A DNA stretch of 64,000 nucleotides from Eucommia ulmoides (Eukaryota > Streptophyta > Magnoliopsida > Garryales > Eucommiaceae): assembly GCA_016647705.1 (NCBI GenBank), contig CM028326.1:22769901-22833900 (forward strand), written 5' to 3'. The notes beneath the pieces were generated by a model that made no database searches, was not told where the DNA came from, and saw nothing but the letters and a program-made list of their open reading frames with translations. Within the stretch, counting starts at the first letter, position 1; every line of letters starts with the position of its first letter. The translations under genes were made by a program, and so were the position numbers. Positions 32,700-45,823 of the stretch are shown here, piece by piece.

Positions 32700-34117
32700 T
32701 TTTTTTTCGGTAATCATTTTGTTAGAATATCTGCAATCTGTTCGGTAGTCGGTACGTACGGCATACATATTTGTTCACTCTCAATATTTTCCTTAATGAA
32801 ATGTTTGTCCACTTCCATATGTTTAGTTCGATCATGTAGCACCGGATTGTGAGCGATTGCAATAGCTGATTTGTTGTCACAGTAGACTTTCATAGGTGCT
32901 GGATTGGACATCTTCAACTCTTCTAGTAATCTGTTAATCCATAACACTTCACAGATGTCGTGAGCTACGGATCTATACTACGCTTCTGCACTACTTCTGG
33001 TAACGACATTTTGTTTTTTGCTTCGCCATGTGACGAGGTTCCTACCAACGAAAGTGCAATACCCGGATGTTGATCTCCTGTCCGTAATGCTCCCAACCCA
33101 ATCTGCATCAGTATATACCTTTACCAGTTGGTGACCAGGCTTTTTATACAAAATTCCTTTTCCGGGTGTACCCTTAAAGTACCTCAGGATTTTATAGGCA
33201 ACTTCGAAAAGTTCTTGTCCCGATGAGTGCATGAATTGGCTGACCATGCTTACCGCGAAAGCTATATCCGGACGGGTATGTGATAAGTAGATTAACTGTC
33301 CCACTAGTCTTTGATATTGTTCTCGATTTACCACTGCTTCAGGTTTGGCCGGTTGTAGCCTCTCATTTGGTTCGCTTGGAGTTTCTGCAACTTTGCACCC
33401 GAGTAGCCCTGTTTCATTCAGTGGGTTGAGTACATACTTCATTTGAATTAAAAATATGCCTTCCTTTGATCCAGCGAATTCCATTCCAAGAAAATGCTTC
33501 AACGGACCTAGGTCTTTGATCTCAAAGTCATCCGCAAGTTTCCTTTTAAGTCTTCCAACTCATCACTATCACTTCTTGTTAAGATGATATCATCTATATA
33601 GACAATTAAAATGATAATCTTACCATCAATTGAGTGTCTATAGAACGTAGTATGATCTGCTTGGTTTTGTTGATAACCGTAACCTTTTACAGTGGTTCCA
33701 AAGTGTTCAAACCACGCTCTAGGAGACTATTTTAGGCCGTATAGTGACTTCTTTAGCTTGCACACCTTTCCTTGTCCTATCTTTCTTTCAAAGCCTAGTG
33801 GTAAACTCATGAACACTTCCTCCTCCAAGTCTCCATTTAGAAAGACATTTTTTTACGTCTAATTGGTGTAGTGGCCAATCAAGATTCACTGCTAAGGATA
33901 ATAGAATCCGAATCGAGTTTATCTTAGCAACTAGAGCAAATGTTTCTTGGCAGTCTATCCCATATGTCTGTGTGAATCCTTTAGCCACGAGCCTTGCTTT
34001 GTACCAATCTACGCTTCCATCTGTCTTACACTTGACTGTGAATACCCATTTGAATCCGACTATCTTTGTATCTTTTGGCGAATCAATTATTTCCTACGTA
34101 CCACTCCTTTTAAAAGC
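32700..34117 (-). pseudogene. Copia RT C-terminal half and RNase H
   Basis: Minus-strand reading gives [11 protein letters not shown] at the right, then a YIDD motif (33604-33581 region; YVDD in most copia elements) and KHFLGMEFAGSKEGIFL. Next come LVGQLIYLSHTRPDIAFAVS, VYTDADWVGSITDRRSTSGY, CDNKSAIAIAHNPVLHDRTK and ADILTK. These are the conserved run of copia reverse transcriptase and RNase H. Stops at 32977-32948 and frame changes near 33500 and 33790 disrupt it. The first half of the domain lies beyond the Tekay element at 44369. Confidence 0.88.
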
Positions 34118-34122
34118 ATTAA

Positions 34123-36820
34123 TGTCACGACCCGTCCCGAAATCCCGACATCCCGAGCTGGCGTGACGACATCATGACATCATTGAAAACAACCAACCAA
34201 CTATCTATTACACGATAATATGCATATATATAAATAAACCATTATCTATATGAAGCTATACATATTTATGTTATGGGAACACACCTGTTCTCCAAATATA
34301 CTAACAGCAAAAAAATAATATCATAAACCTCTCACAGGTTTGCCTCAGAAAGCTTATCTCAACCCTCCACACGACTCAATCGTAGGACTCTACCTAGCGC
34401 CAGTAGGGGACCGACTCCTAGCTGCTTCACCTGCGAGTGTACTACCTTCTTAGTAAAAATATCTTTAATAATAAAAACTCATTTTACAATATCTAAATGG
34501 ATCAAGCGTAAATTTATAAATACCACATAGCTCGTAAAATCTCCAGTATAAAAGCAGAGAAAATAAAGCGACATAATTAAGTTCCATTCAAATCCAACTA
34601 ATATAAAAATTATACTAATCACCATAATAATAAATATCAAATCAGCCAATATACGTAAAACACCACATCTCAAGCACACATCTCAAATACATTTTTTAAG
34701 CACACAACTCAAACACATACTGGTCAGCCCTAGTGATCGTTTTAACCTCACGATCGGGAGTTGCAACGGTACTGTACCACCCATAGGATTTGCCTTCCTA
34801 ACGGACACCCATCACTTTGCCGAAGCAGATAAACATCACTTCGCCGAAGCGGATAACACCACTCCGCCGAAGTGGATAGATACTATAATATCGTGAAGTC
34901 AATAACATCGTCAAATTAATAAAATCATCATCAAATCACAACGTAATGATATCATCTAATCAACATCGTCAGATCACACATCCACCTCTCTTTTCCAAAA
35001 ACTGACTTTTTATCCGAAAATCATATTTCTCACTTTCTTTTAAAAGGAAACGTCTGATTTAACCAATACCACTTTTCCACTTTTTTTTTTTTTTTTTTGA
35101 AAACCATGTATATTTAAAAAAATAGATATTTTCCACTCTCTTTTAAAACCACCAAATTTCAGCGAAAAACCATTTTCAACTTCCTTTCGAAACCAACACA
35201 ATTCATCGAATATTCATTTTCTCAACTCACCCAGAAACCTGCTTGATCCATATCATTTGAAATCATTTAATTTAACTACAACCATTTTCTCTCATATATA
35301 TTATAAATAGTTTGGCAAGAAGACAGTACACTTACCTCTTCCTTCGCATTGCAAAAACGTCACTGTCCGAAAACTACTGGAATGCTGGCGCCTGTGAACC
35401 TAACAACGATAGGCTTAACTTAATATTTTACTTTAAAACAACCTAACGTGCAATGCAGTCCCTAAATTCCATATTTTCCATTCCCCAAATTTCATTAGAA
35501 AAAAATTATTATTTTCCTCATTCCGTTATGTTAATATTTACCGTACCATGATTATTAAAATTAACGCTTCCAAAAATGATCATGGCGATTAAAAAATTTA
35601 ATGCTAATAATTTTAATTTGACGGAAATAAAAATTAACGATTAAAATATCAACCAACGGAATCGTTACCTGTTCCGAATCGTTCGCCGGCTGCGAATTGG
35701 GTTTTTGGTTTTTATTTGGGGTGTTTGTGTAATTTTTTTTTTCTTTTCTTCTTTTTTCTTTCTTTTTTCCTGTTTTCTGATTTCTTCTCTCTATTTTTGG
35801 TCGCTGGGTTCTCACCACCGACACACTCACACACTTCACTCAATCCGGCCGGTGACCACCTTACACACAACGTCGACCAACGAGACATGCACACTCCCGG
35901 AGAACAACCCCGACCAGGCAACAACACACCCACCACCGTCGCCTCACCGAACTCACGCCACCGCCACTACTGCAGGAAGACAGCCTGAACACGTACCACT
36001 CCGACACACACACACCGCCGGTCACGCACTTACACCCACAGTACCGTTCATACACACATACAGACACGACGATCATTTGAACGACACACCCACATGATCT
36101 CACACACACACTGTTTACATACACACACAACCAACGCACACCGATGAACAAACACAAACATTCACACTGTTGCACACACAACAGAAAATAGAGCACACTC
36201 ATACATACAATGGACAAACCCAATCATCTGAACAACTCACACACACTGCTCGCCGGATCAAAACAGATGAACACCCACACATGAAATCAACCGAAATACA
36301 CACGCATATACGTCAGCGAACGGCGGCTGATCAACCCATCCCACGATCACCGGAGGATCGACGACGAACAGAGAACAAAACACACTCAACCCACCACACA
36401 CATACGCACATTGATTATTCCACACATCGCCGGACAATTTTGAGTAGAGCACATACCCATGTGACTACGGAAGGAAACAGAGCATACCAAACGACAACGG
36501 TATGAAGAACACACACACGCTCATAGCCTGAACACAACAACAATAATCACACCCTCTCTCACCCACAATCGTCGGCTGATCAGAACAGCCTCCCCTCCTA
36601 CCGGCGATCACGAATACCCACGGCCCTCCTCCGATTTTTTCTCACTCTCTCTGAATTTTTTTTTCTAAATTTTTGATTTTGAGATCTTGATCATTTCTTC
36701 TGCATGCACATATATATATTGCATGAATTTAGTGGATAGTTTTGATCTTATGAAGCCACGTCGCATGCTCTCTCTTTCCCTGCCGGCCGGTTTGATTTCT
36801 CGTCACACACACACACACAC

Positions 36821-36905
<85 letters not shown>

Positions 36906-37205
36906 TATCTAAAGAAATTTTTTTGTTTAATTACTCATTTCTCCCCTAACTTCCTTTAAATGTTCATTTTAGTTCAATCTTCACATTTATGATTATCTCA
37001 AATTGTACTTTCACCCTTAGCATATTGAAATTCTTGAAATTTAATGACAAATTTGAAATCTCAAGTTTAGATTTAATGTTTCTAATTTTCCAATTTGACC
37101 CCTAAACTTTTAATTTGAATACTAATTAACAAAAAATTTTCCCGAATTTTCTAATTACTCTAAAATGCAACTAAAATGATGTACGTGCTAAATTGGGGTC
37201 TTACA
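34123..37205 (-). repeat. 3' LTR of Tekay element
   Basis: Minus-strand TGTAAGACCCCAATTTAGCA to GGTCGTGACA. It contains a large (CA)n and TA microsatellite region (36800-36902), CA-rich degenerate sequence at 35815-36500, the hairpin at 34735-34755 and a partial CTCTGCCGAAG-type array at about 34808-34875. Long open frames inside are low-complexity artefacts. Confidence 0.92.
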
Positions 37206-38634
37206 ACCCTTCTCTCCTAAAAGAAATTTCGTCTCGAAATTTTATTACCTAATCGATCAAATATGGGTATTTGTTCATCATCTCATCTTCTTGTTCCCAG
37301 GTCGCTTCTTCCACTGCTTAACTGCACCACAAAATTTTGACTAAAGGAATCATTTTCGTTCGCAACACCTGGTCTTTACAGCTTAGGATTTGTACTGGCT
37401 CCTCAATGTAGGTCAAATCTACTTCCAAGTCGATCGGCTGAGAAGTCAACACATGAGAAGGGTTTGACACATATTTCTGGAGCATCGATACATGGAAAAC
37501 GTCGTGTAGTCGAGACAACTCTGGCGGTAAAGTAAATCTATAAGCCGTCGTGCCAACCCGATCTAAATTTCATATGGTCTGATGTACCTTAGACTTAATT
37601 CCCTTTCTTCCCGAACCTCATTATGCCTTTCCACAGAAAAATACGCAAAAACACATGATCCCCCACTTCGCATTTCAAATCCCGCCGGCGCTTGTCTGCA
37701 TAACTCTTTTGTCGACTTTGAGCGATTTTTAATTTTTCTCGAATCACCTTCACTTTGTTTGCTGTCATCTGGCTATGTCCAACTTCAACAATTTCCATTC
37801 ACCCACCTCAGTCCAACAGACTGGGGTTTTGCAACTCCTACCATACAAATCTTCATACGGGGCCTTCTCGATTATCGAATGGTAGCTGTTGTTGTAGGCG
37901 AATTCCATCAACGAAAAATGATCATCCCAGCTACTAGGAAATTCCAAAACAGCTCCTCTTAACATATCCTCCAACGTCTGAATCGTATGCTTCGATTGAC
38001 CATCTGTCTGAGGATGGAAAACGGTGCTTTATTTGAGTTTGGTACCTAAAGCAGTCTGGAGACTCGGCCAGAACTTCGAAGTAAATATCGAATCTCTATC
38101 CAACACTATAGAAACCAGTGCGCCATGCAACCTAACAATCTCATCGATATATAGTTGGGTATACTTTTCAAGAGAATACGTCGTCTTTACGGTCAAAAAA
38201 TGAGCGGACTTGGTAAGCCTATCAACGATCATCCAGATGGAATTATGCCCCTTTTGAGTACGAGGTAATCCCAAAATGAAATCCATCGTGATATGCTCCC
38301 ATTTCCAATCTAGAATAGGTAGAGGTTACAGCAACCCACTTGGACGTTGGTGCTCGATCTTGACTTGCTGACAAATGAGATACCTGGCAACAAATTCAGC
38401 AATTTTCCGCTTCATTCCACTCCACCAGTAGTGTTCTAGCAGATCTCGATACATTTTAGTACTGCCTGAGTGCATTGTGTATGTTGAACTGTGCGCTTCC
38501 TCCAAGATATCATTTTTTAGATTGACATCCTCAGGTACACACAATCTATTTCCCACCATCAAAGTCTCATCGCAATCCCTGACATGATAGTCAGCTCTGT
38601 GACCACTCTTTACGTCATCTCTGATCTTCCCCAA
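37206..38634 (-). pseudogene. Tekay integrase with chromodomain-like end
   Basis: Reading leftward: a zinc-binding region with EEAHSSTYTMHSGSTKMYRD and YWWSGMKRKIAEFV, then the core with [20 protein letters not shown] and [10 protein letters not shown]. After that come YNNSYHSIIEKAPYEDLYGR, LRQKSYADKRRRDL-like and LHDVFHVSMLQKYV segments. The last is followed near 37320-37260 by a VEEATWEQEDEM stretch that corresponds to the chromodomain-like tail. Several stops and shifts separate these pieces, so no product is expected. Confidence 0.85.
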
Positions 38635-39410
38635 TTAGGCATCCGACTTTTGCGCCTCAATGATACGGTCGATTAATATCGGCCTCAAAGTCAAAATTGC
38701 AAGCAACGCTGCCGTTTGACCAATCGTCAACTGAACTCGCAAAGATCTCAACTCGGTATACTGATTGGTATGAACAACATGAATATATGCGATCAAACTC
38801 GTCGATTTTTGACTCAATGCATCTGCTACAACATCGGCCTTTCCCGGGTGATAGTGGATAGTGCAATCATAATCTTTAATCAACTCTATCCAACGTCTCT
38901 GCCTCAAATTTAATTCCTTTTGAGTAAACAGATATTTCAAACTTTGGTGGTCGGTGTAGATTTCACACGTCTCGCCATACAAGTAGTGTCTCCAAATCTT
39001 TAAGGCAATTATAGTCGCTGCCAGCTCTAGATCATGCGTCGGGTAATTTTACTCATGATTCTTCAGTTGTCGAGATGCGTATGTGATTACATGACCATGC
39101 TGCATCAGAACACATCCTAGCCCTTGGTGATACGCATCACTATAAATCACAAAACCACTCTTTCCGTCGGGAGGGATAGTATTGGTGCCGATATCAATCT
39201 ACTCTTCAACTCTTGGAAACTCTATTCGTATTTGTCAGTCCACTCAAATTTGAATTCCTGGCGGGTCAAACGAGTCAACGGGGCCGCTATAACAGGGAAT
39301 CCCTGCACAAATCGTTGATAGTCACTCGCCAATCCTAAAAAGCTTCGAACTTCAGTCACCTTTCTCGGCCTTTCCCACTGAACAACAACTTCCACTTTCT
39401 TCGGGTCTAC
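38635..39410 (-). pseudogene. Tekay RNase H and connection
   Basis: The frame from 38982 contains [40 protein letters not shown] and [14 protein letters not shown], standard for RNase H of chromoviruses. Upstream (39400-39000) the connection region is broken by several stops, with only scattered matches such as the G-L-x-x-Y-R-R-F-type region near 39330. Confidence 0.8.
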
Positions 39411-40118
39411 CTAAATACTATCTCCTGAGATAACATGCCCCAAAAATACCACATGATCTAACCAAAATTCGCATTTGCTGAGTTTCGCATACAACCGCTT
39501 CTCCCGCAACGTCTGCAACACAATCTGAAGATACTCTGCATGCTTGTCTCTGCTTTGGGAATATATCAATATATCATCAATAAATATGATAATAAATTGA
39601 TCCCGATAAGGTTGGAAGATTCGATTCATCAAGTTTATGAAGGCAGCAGGGGCATTTATCAATCCGAATGGCATAACCAAAAATTCATAGTGTCCATATC
39701 TCGTACGAAACGCCGTTTTCGCCACATCACTGTCTCTGACTTTCAATTGGTGATATCCTGATCGAAGATTTATTTTGGAAAACGCTTTAGCCTTCTAGAG
39801 CTGGTCAAATAAATTGTCAGTCCTAGGCAATGGATATTTATTACGAACGATCACCCTATTCAGCTGTCGATGGTCGATACACATTCTCAATGTGACATCC
39901 TTCTTCTTCACGAACAACACTGGGGTTCCCCATGGGAAAACACCGGGTCTTATAAACCCACGATCTAATAAATCTTGTAACTGCACCTTCAATTCTTTCA
40001 ACTCAGTAGGCGCCATACGATAGGGTGGAATCGATATAAGAGCAGTTCCAGGAAGTAACTCGATCATGAATTCTATCTCCCTGTCTACTGGCAACCTTGG
40101 CAATTCGTCTAGAGACAC
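39411..40118 (-). pseudogene. Tekay reverse transcriptase
   Basis: Two minus-strand frames. 40118-39795 carries [20 protein letters not shown], then [16 protein letters not shown] and [11 protein letters not shown], the N-terminal fingers. 39746-39411 carries [19 protein letters not shown], the catalytic FIDDILIYS, and [19 protein letters not shown]. The catalytic Asp pair is kept, but a stop and shift near 39780 interrupt the domain. Confidence 0.87.
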
Positions 40119-40476
40119 GTCGGGAAAAATCTCTGACCACTGGAATATTTGCTATCGAAACTTCTCTCTGATTGGTGTCAATCACGTGCGCAAGGTATCC
40201 CTGACATCCTTTCTGCAATAATTTCCTGGCTTCTAGGGCTGAAATCAGACTAACAGGAGTGATAATTTTGTCTCCCGAGAATACAAATTCTGGCTCGCCT
40301 GAGATTTGAAAGATCACATTCTTCTTAAAACAATCCACCGTGGTATGATAGCCGAACAACAAATCCATGTCCAGTATTACATCAAGATCATAAATATTCA
40401 AGGGTAATAGATCTACCGACAACTTCCTACTACCAATACGAAGTGAACTATATTTATACGCACTAACTATTAACAC
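40119..40476 (-). pseudogene. Tekay aspartic protease, partial
   Basis: The frame contains LPLNIYDLDVILDMDLLFGY and TVDCFKKNVIF, equivalent to the V-I-L-G-M-D-W-L and D-C block of the RVP_2 protease in plant Ty3/gypsy elements. Gly to Asp in V-I-L-D-M-D and Trp to Leu are unusual. The active-site D-S/T-G part upstream was not recognised, so the N-terminal half is probably lost together with gag. Confidence 0.7.
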
Positions 40477-41263
40477 GGACTCATAGTTCTCGGCTACTTC
40501 CTACACATCATTCTCTATTAATTCACGCTGCATTTGCCTATTTCGTATAACTTTTAAATTTGCCTGCCCGTCCTAAAACGTATTTCCAAAGTAAATCCTT
40601 TCTAGATTAGTCTACCTGTTATCTCTTCCGTTTTTACTAGATCAGATTTAATTTCATATCGTCGAATGGTCGTCTTTTTTTACTTTAACCATATGAACCT
40701 CCCTCTCTAATAAAATCACGAGCACACCCACACATTTATGATAGAATCTGCTTATCTTAAATAGTAGCGCAGTGTGTCGTGTAATTGCATAAATAAAGTG
40801 TTGTCTACGAAGTCAATTCAATGAATAACTTAACATTGGATGAATTAAGTGTGCTCTGCCACACTGTTGGTTTAAAAATAAAAATATTATGTACTACCGA
40901 CAGGGAATCCCAATGTCAAATACTACTAATAGAATTACTTATGAGTTATAATTTAATATTCCCAACCACTAGCACCCCCACAATCGCGATCCACCCAATA
41001 CCACTACCAACCACACTACCTGAACCACTAACTGGCAGTATCACAACTTCGTCGCACCTACTAATTTCCAACAAGACAAATAACCATGCACGATGCCAAT
41101 GTACCATCTAATGCAATGCAATAACTATCAGTCACGTGCTTAACCCACCTATCGATACCCTATCTCATGGTCCCCTACTGACTAGACGACTGACACGTCT
41201 TCCTATCTCATATGATCCTTTATTGACACAACTACTGGCAAGTCTACAGAACCTATAACCTAG
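40477..41263 (-). other. Tekay interior where gag is missing
   Basis: Only 790 bp lie between the protease remnant and the primer site. No Retrotrans_gag or CCHC motif is visible in any frame. Intact relatives carry over 1 kb of gag here. The stretch contains polyT and AC-rich segments without further signal. Confidence 0.6.
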
Positions 41264-41275
41264 GCTCTGATACCA
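41264..41275 (-). other. Tekay primer binding site
   Basis: Minus-strand TGGTATCAGAGC four bases inside the 5' LTR edge, complementary to the 3' end of initiator tRNA-Met. Confidence 0.9.
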
Positions 41276-41279
41276 AAAT

Positions 41280-43871
41280 TATCACGACCCGTCCTGAAAT
41301 CCCGACATCTAGGGCTGGCGTGACGACATCATGACATCACCGAAAACAACCAACCAACCATCTATTACACGACAATATGCATATATATAAATAAACCATC
41401 ATTTATATGAAGCTATACATATTTCTGTTATGAGAATACACCCGTTCCCCAAATATATTAACAGCAAAAAAATAATACCATAAACCCCTCACAGGTTCAC
41501 CTCAGAAAGCTCATCTCAACCCTCCACACGACTCCATCGTAGGACTCTACCTAGCGTCAATAGGAGACCGACTCTTAGCTGCTTCACCTGCGAGTGTACT
41601 GCCTTCTTAGTAAAAACATCTTTAATAATAAAAACTCATTTTACAACGTCTAAATGGATCAAGCGTAAGTTTATAAATACCACATAGCTCGTAAAATTCC
41701 CAGTATAAAAACAGGGAAAATAAAGCAACATAATTAAGTTCTATTCAAATCCAACTAATATAAAAATCATACTAATCACCATGATAATAAATATCAAATC
41801 AGCCAATATACGTAAAACACCACATCTCAAGCACACACCTCAAACACACACTGGCCAGCCTTAGTGATCGTTTTAACCTCACGATCGGGAATTGCAACGG
41901 TACCGTACCACCCGTAGGATTTGTCTTCCTAACGGACACTCATCACTCCGCCGAAGCAGATAATCACTGCGCAATATAAACGTCTAACATCACTTTGACG
42001 AAACAAATAAACATCACTCGGATAACATCACTCTGCCGAAGCGGATAAATACTATAATATCGTGAAGTCAATAACATCGTCAAGTTAATAACATCATCAT
42101 TAAATCATAATATAATGATATCGTCTAATCAACATCGTCAGATCACACATCCACCTCTCTTTTCCAAAAATCGACTTTTTATCTGAAAATCATATTTCTC
42201 ACTTTCTCTTAAAAGGAAACGTCTGATTTTACCAAAACCACTTTTTCACTTTTTTTTTTTTTTTTTTTTTTTAAAACCATGCATATTTAGAAAAACAGAT
42301 ATTTTCCACTCTCTTTTAAAACCACCAAATTTCAGCGAAAAACCATTTTCAACTTCCTTTCGAAACCAACACAATTCATCAAAAATCCATTTTCTCAACT
42401 CACCTAGAAACTTGTTTGATCCATATCATTTTGAAATCATTTAATTTAACTACAACCATTTTCTCTCACATATATATATATATATAGTTTGGTAAGAAGA
42501 CAGTACACTCACCTCTTCCTTCGCACTGCAAAAACGTCACTGTCCGAAACCTACTGGGATGTTGGCGCCTGTGAACCTAATAATGATATTCTTAAATTAA
42601 TATTTTACTTTAAAATAACTTAACGTGCAATGCAGTCCCTAAATTCCATATTTCCCATTCTCCAAATTTCATTAGAAAAAAATTATTATTTTCATCATTC
42701 CGTTATGTTAATATTTACCGTACCACGATTATTAAAATTAACGCTTCCAAAAATTATTGTGGTGATTAAAAAATTTAGTGCTAATAATTTTAATTTGAAG
42801 GAAATGAAAATTAACGATTAAAATATCAACCAACGGAATCGTTACCTGTTCTGAATCGTCCGTCGGCTGCGAATTGGGTTTTTGGTTTTTATTTGGGGTG
42901 TTTGTGTAAATTTTTTTTCCTTTCTTCTTCTTTCTTTCTTTTTTCCTGTTTTCTGATTTCTTCTCTCTGTTTTTGGTCGCTGGGTTCTCACCGCCGACAC
43001 ACACACACACTTCACTCAATCCGGCCGGTGACCACCCTACACACAACGCCGACCAATGGGACACGCATACCCCCAGAGAACAACCCCGACCAGGCAACAA
43101 TACACCCACCACCGTCGCCTCACCAAACTCACGCCACTGCCACTACTGTTGGAAGACAGCCTGAACACATACCACTTCGACACACACACACCGCCGGTTA
43201 CGTACTAACACACACAGCATCGTTCATACACACATACAGACACGACGATCATCTGAACGACACACCCACATGATCTCACACACACACTGTTTACATACAC
43301 ACACAACCAACGCACACCGATGAACAAACACATACACTAACACTGTCGCACACACAACAGAAAACAGAGCACACTCATACATACGACGGACAAACCCAAT
43401 CATCTGAACAACTCACACACACTGCTCGTCGGATCAAAACAAAGGAACACCCACACATGAAATCAACCGAAATACACACGCATATACGTCGGCGAAGGGC
43501 GGCTGATCAACCTATCCCACGATTACCGGAGGATCGACGACGAACAGAGAACATAACACACTCAACCCACCACACACATACGCACGTTGATCATTCCACA
43601 CATCGCCGGACAATTCTGAGCAGAGCATACACCCACGTGACTGTGAAAGGAAATAGAGCATACCAAATGGCAACGGTATGAAGAACACACACACGCTCAT
43701 AGCCTGAACACAACAACAATAATCACACCCTCTCTCACCTACAATCGTCGGCCGATCAGAATAGCCTCCCCTCCTATCGACGATCACGAACACCCACGGC
43801 CCCCCTCCGATTTTCTCTCTTTCTGAATTTTTTTCTAAATTTTTGATTTTGAGATCTTGATCATTTCTTTT

Positions 43872-43927
<56 letters not shown>

Positions 43928-44023
43928 TGCATGAATTTAGTGGATAGGTTTGATCTCATGAAGCCACGTCGCCTGCTCTCTCTTTCCCTGCCGGCCGGTT
44001 TGATTTCTCGTCACACACAGAGC

Positions 44024-44069
<46 letters not shown>

Positions 44070-44368
44070 ATCTAAAGAAAAGTTCTTGTTTAATTACTTA
44101 TTTATCCCTTAACTTCCTTTAAATGTTCATTTTAGTCCAATCTTCACATTTATGATTATCTCAAATTGTACTTTCACCCTTAGCATATTGAAATTCTTGA
44201 AATTTAATGACAAATTTGAAATCTCAAGTTTAGATTTAATGTTTCTAATTTTTCAATTTGACCCCTAAATTTTTAATTTGAATATTAATTAACAAACTTT
44301 TTTCCCGAATTTCCCAATTACTCTAAAATGCAGCTAAAATGACGTACATGTTAAATCGGGTTCTTACA
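41280..44368 (-). repeat. 5' LTR of Tekay element
   Basis: 3089 bp, minus-strand start TGTAAGAACCCGATTTAACA. The inner end reads GTGATA instead of GTGACA. It aligns with the 3' LTR throughout, with differences mostly in (CA)n, TG and T-run lengths (43879-43914, 44033-44067, 42251-42272). The hairpin is at 41866-41886. Confidence 0.92.
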
Positions 44369-44373
44369 ATTAA

Positions 44374-44977
44374 TCTCTTCCAAAACTGCTAGCTTCCAAC
44401 CTGGATTACCTAGTGCTTCCTCAATGTTCCTTGGGATAAACAGATTAGTAACTTTAGAAGTAAAGGCTCTATAAGGTTCAAAAAAATTTGTGTAGGATAC
44501 ATATTTAGATATGAGATGATTGGTGCAGGTTCTGACTCTTTTTCTTATGGCTATAGGAATATTGAGATCGGAAGGAATATTGGAATGAGAAGATTCATTA
44601 GGAGGTGATAAAAAGATAGAATTACCTGGATCATTACTTGGGGAGTCGGATTGACCTTGTGCTAGAACGGTAGGCTGATTTGTATTGTTATTTGTACCTC
44701 TCCGAGTATAAACCCGTAACTCAATACATGATCGTGATATTTCTTCATCTGTTTGTGAGGGAATTATGCTCAGTTCGAGTGTATTAGTAGATATCCCTTT
44801 TTGTTTTTCAATCTTTTCATCACTTGATTTAGACTGAGTTGGAGTAAAAATTTCTAAGATTGTGGTAGGGAAAGGATCATTAGTGACCCAAAAATTCTCT
44901 TCCATTAGATTCTCCCCCTGAAGGGAAGTTTTGTCAAAGAATGAAACATTTTCTAAAAACTTGACATCCATACTAAC

Positions 44978-45029
<52 letters not shown>

Positions 45030-45823
45030 TGGATTGTAACACTTATACCCCTTTTGATTTAGTGCATAACCGATGAAAACACATTTTTCTACTCTAAGAT
45101 CAAGTTTAGACTGAAATTGGCTAGGAATATGAACATAGGAGGTGCAACTAAATACTTTAAGAGACAGGTTAGCTGATATCCTAGAAGTTGGAAAATGTGT
45201 TTTGAAATTTTCAAATGATGTAGTGAAGTTTAGAATACGTGTAGGCATGCGATTTATTAAATATGCAGCTGTTAAAAGAGCATCTCCCCACAAATATTTT
45301 GGAATATGCAAAGAAAACATGAGTGCACGTGCGACTTCAAATAAGTGTTTATTTTTTCGTTCTGCGATGCCATTTTGCTAGGGCGTGTCACGACATGTGG
45401 ATTGATGTAGAATGCCATTTATTTTCAAAAAACTACCTAAACATTCGTTGAAGTATTTTGTTCCATTATCTGTACGAAGAATGCTAGGTTTCATTTGAAA
45501 TTGGTTTTCGAGCATAATGCAAAAATCTTTAAATAACGCTTCCACATCAGATTTTGCACGCATCAAATATATTCAACATAAACGTGTGTGATCATCAATA
45601 AATGTCACAAACCATATTTTTTTCGGATAGTGTTGTGATTTTTGAGAGACCCCATACATCGTTGTGAATTAAATAGAAATGTTTGGATGTACGATATGGT
45701 TTTGAAATATAAGGAGTACGCTGACTTTTTGCAAACAAACAACTTTCACAATGAAAAGAAGAATAATCCACATTTTAAACAAAGTCGGAAACAAATGTTT
45801 AAGATATTGAAAACTTGGATGTC
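44374..45823 (-). pseudogene. Copia integrase and RT N-terminal half
   Basis: Reading leftward: ILRTDNGTKYFNECLGSF and ILHQSTCRDTP, then an in-frame TAG where Gln is usual before QNG. Next come VARALMFSLHIPKYLWGDAL, YLINRMPTRIL and FIGYALNQKGYKCYNP of integrase, a run of 47 T (44982-45028) read as poly-Lys, then a Ser/Thr-rich linker. IPRNIEEALGNPGWKLAVLE, the entry of copia reverse transcriptase, stops at the Tekay boundary. The frame is broken at the poly-T run and at the TAG. Confidence 0.85.
44982..45028. repeat. Run of 47 T
   Basis: An uninterrupted T homopolymer within copia integrase/linker coding DNA. On the minus strand it reads as poly-Lys or A-run and shifts the frame. Confidence 0.9.

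Larger units (their letters stand above)
34123..44368 (-). mobile_element. Full-length Tekay-type Ty3/gypsy chromovirus lacking gag
   Basis: LTRs of 3.08 kb (34123-37205 and 41280-44368), primer site TGGTATCAGAGC (41275-41264), polypurine tract AGGAGAGAAGGGT (37218-37206) and a perfect ATTAA duplication (34118-34122 and 44369-44373) define it. The interior of 4.07 kb encodes, in decayed frames, protease, reverse transcriptase, RNase H, integrase and a chromodomain-like end. No gag domain is seen between the primer site and protease. tRNA-Met priming, long LTRs and the ATWE-type C-terminus fit the Tekay/Del chromoviruses. It inserted in the reverse transcriptase of the copia element. Confidence 0.9.

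Noticed and set aside
35705-36505. Frames of 90-130 codons in the Tekay 3' LTR, and their twins at 42738-43913
   Set aside because: Same CA-rich LTR sequence twice. The translations are His/Thr/Arg-rich low complexity, and no stop-free frame is shared between the two LTRs in a protein-like way.
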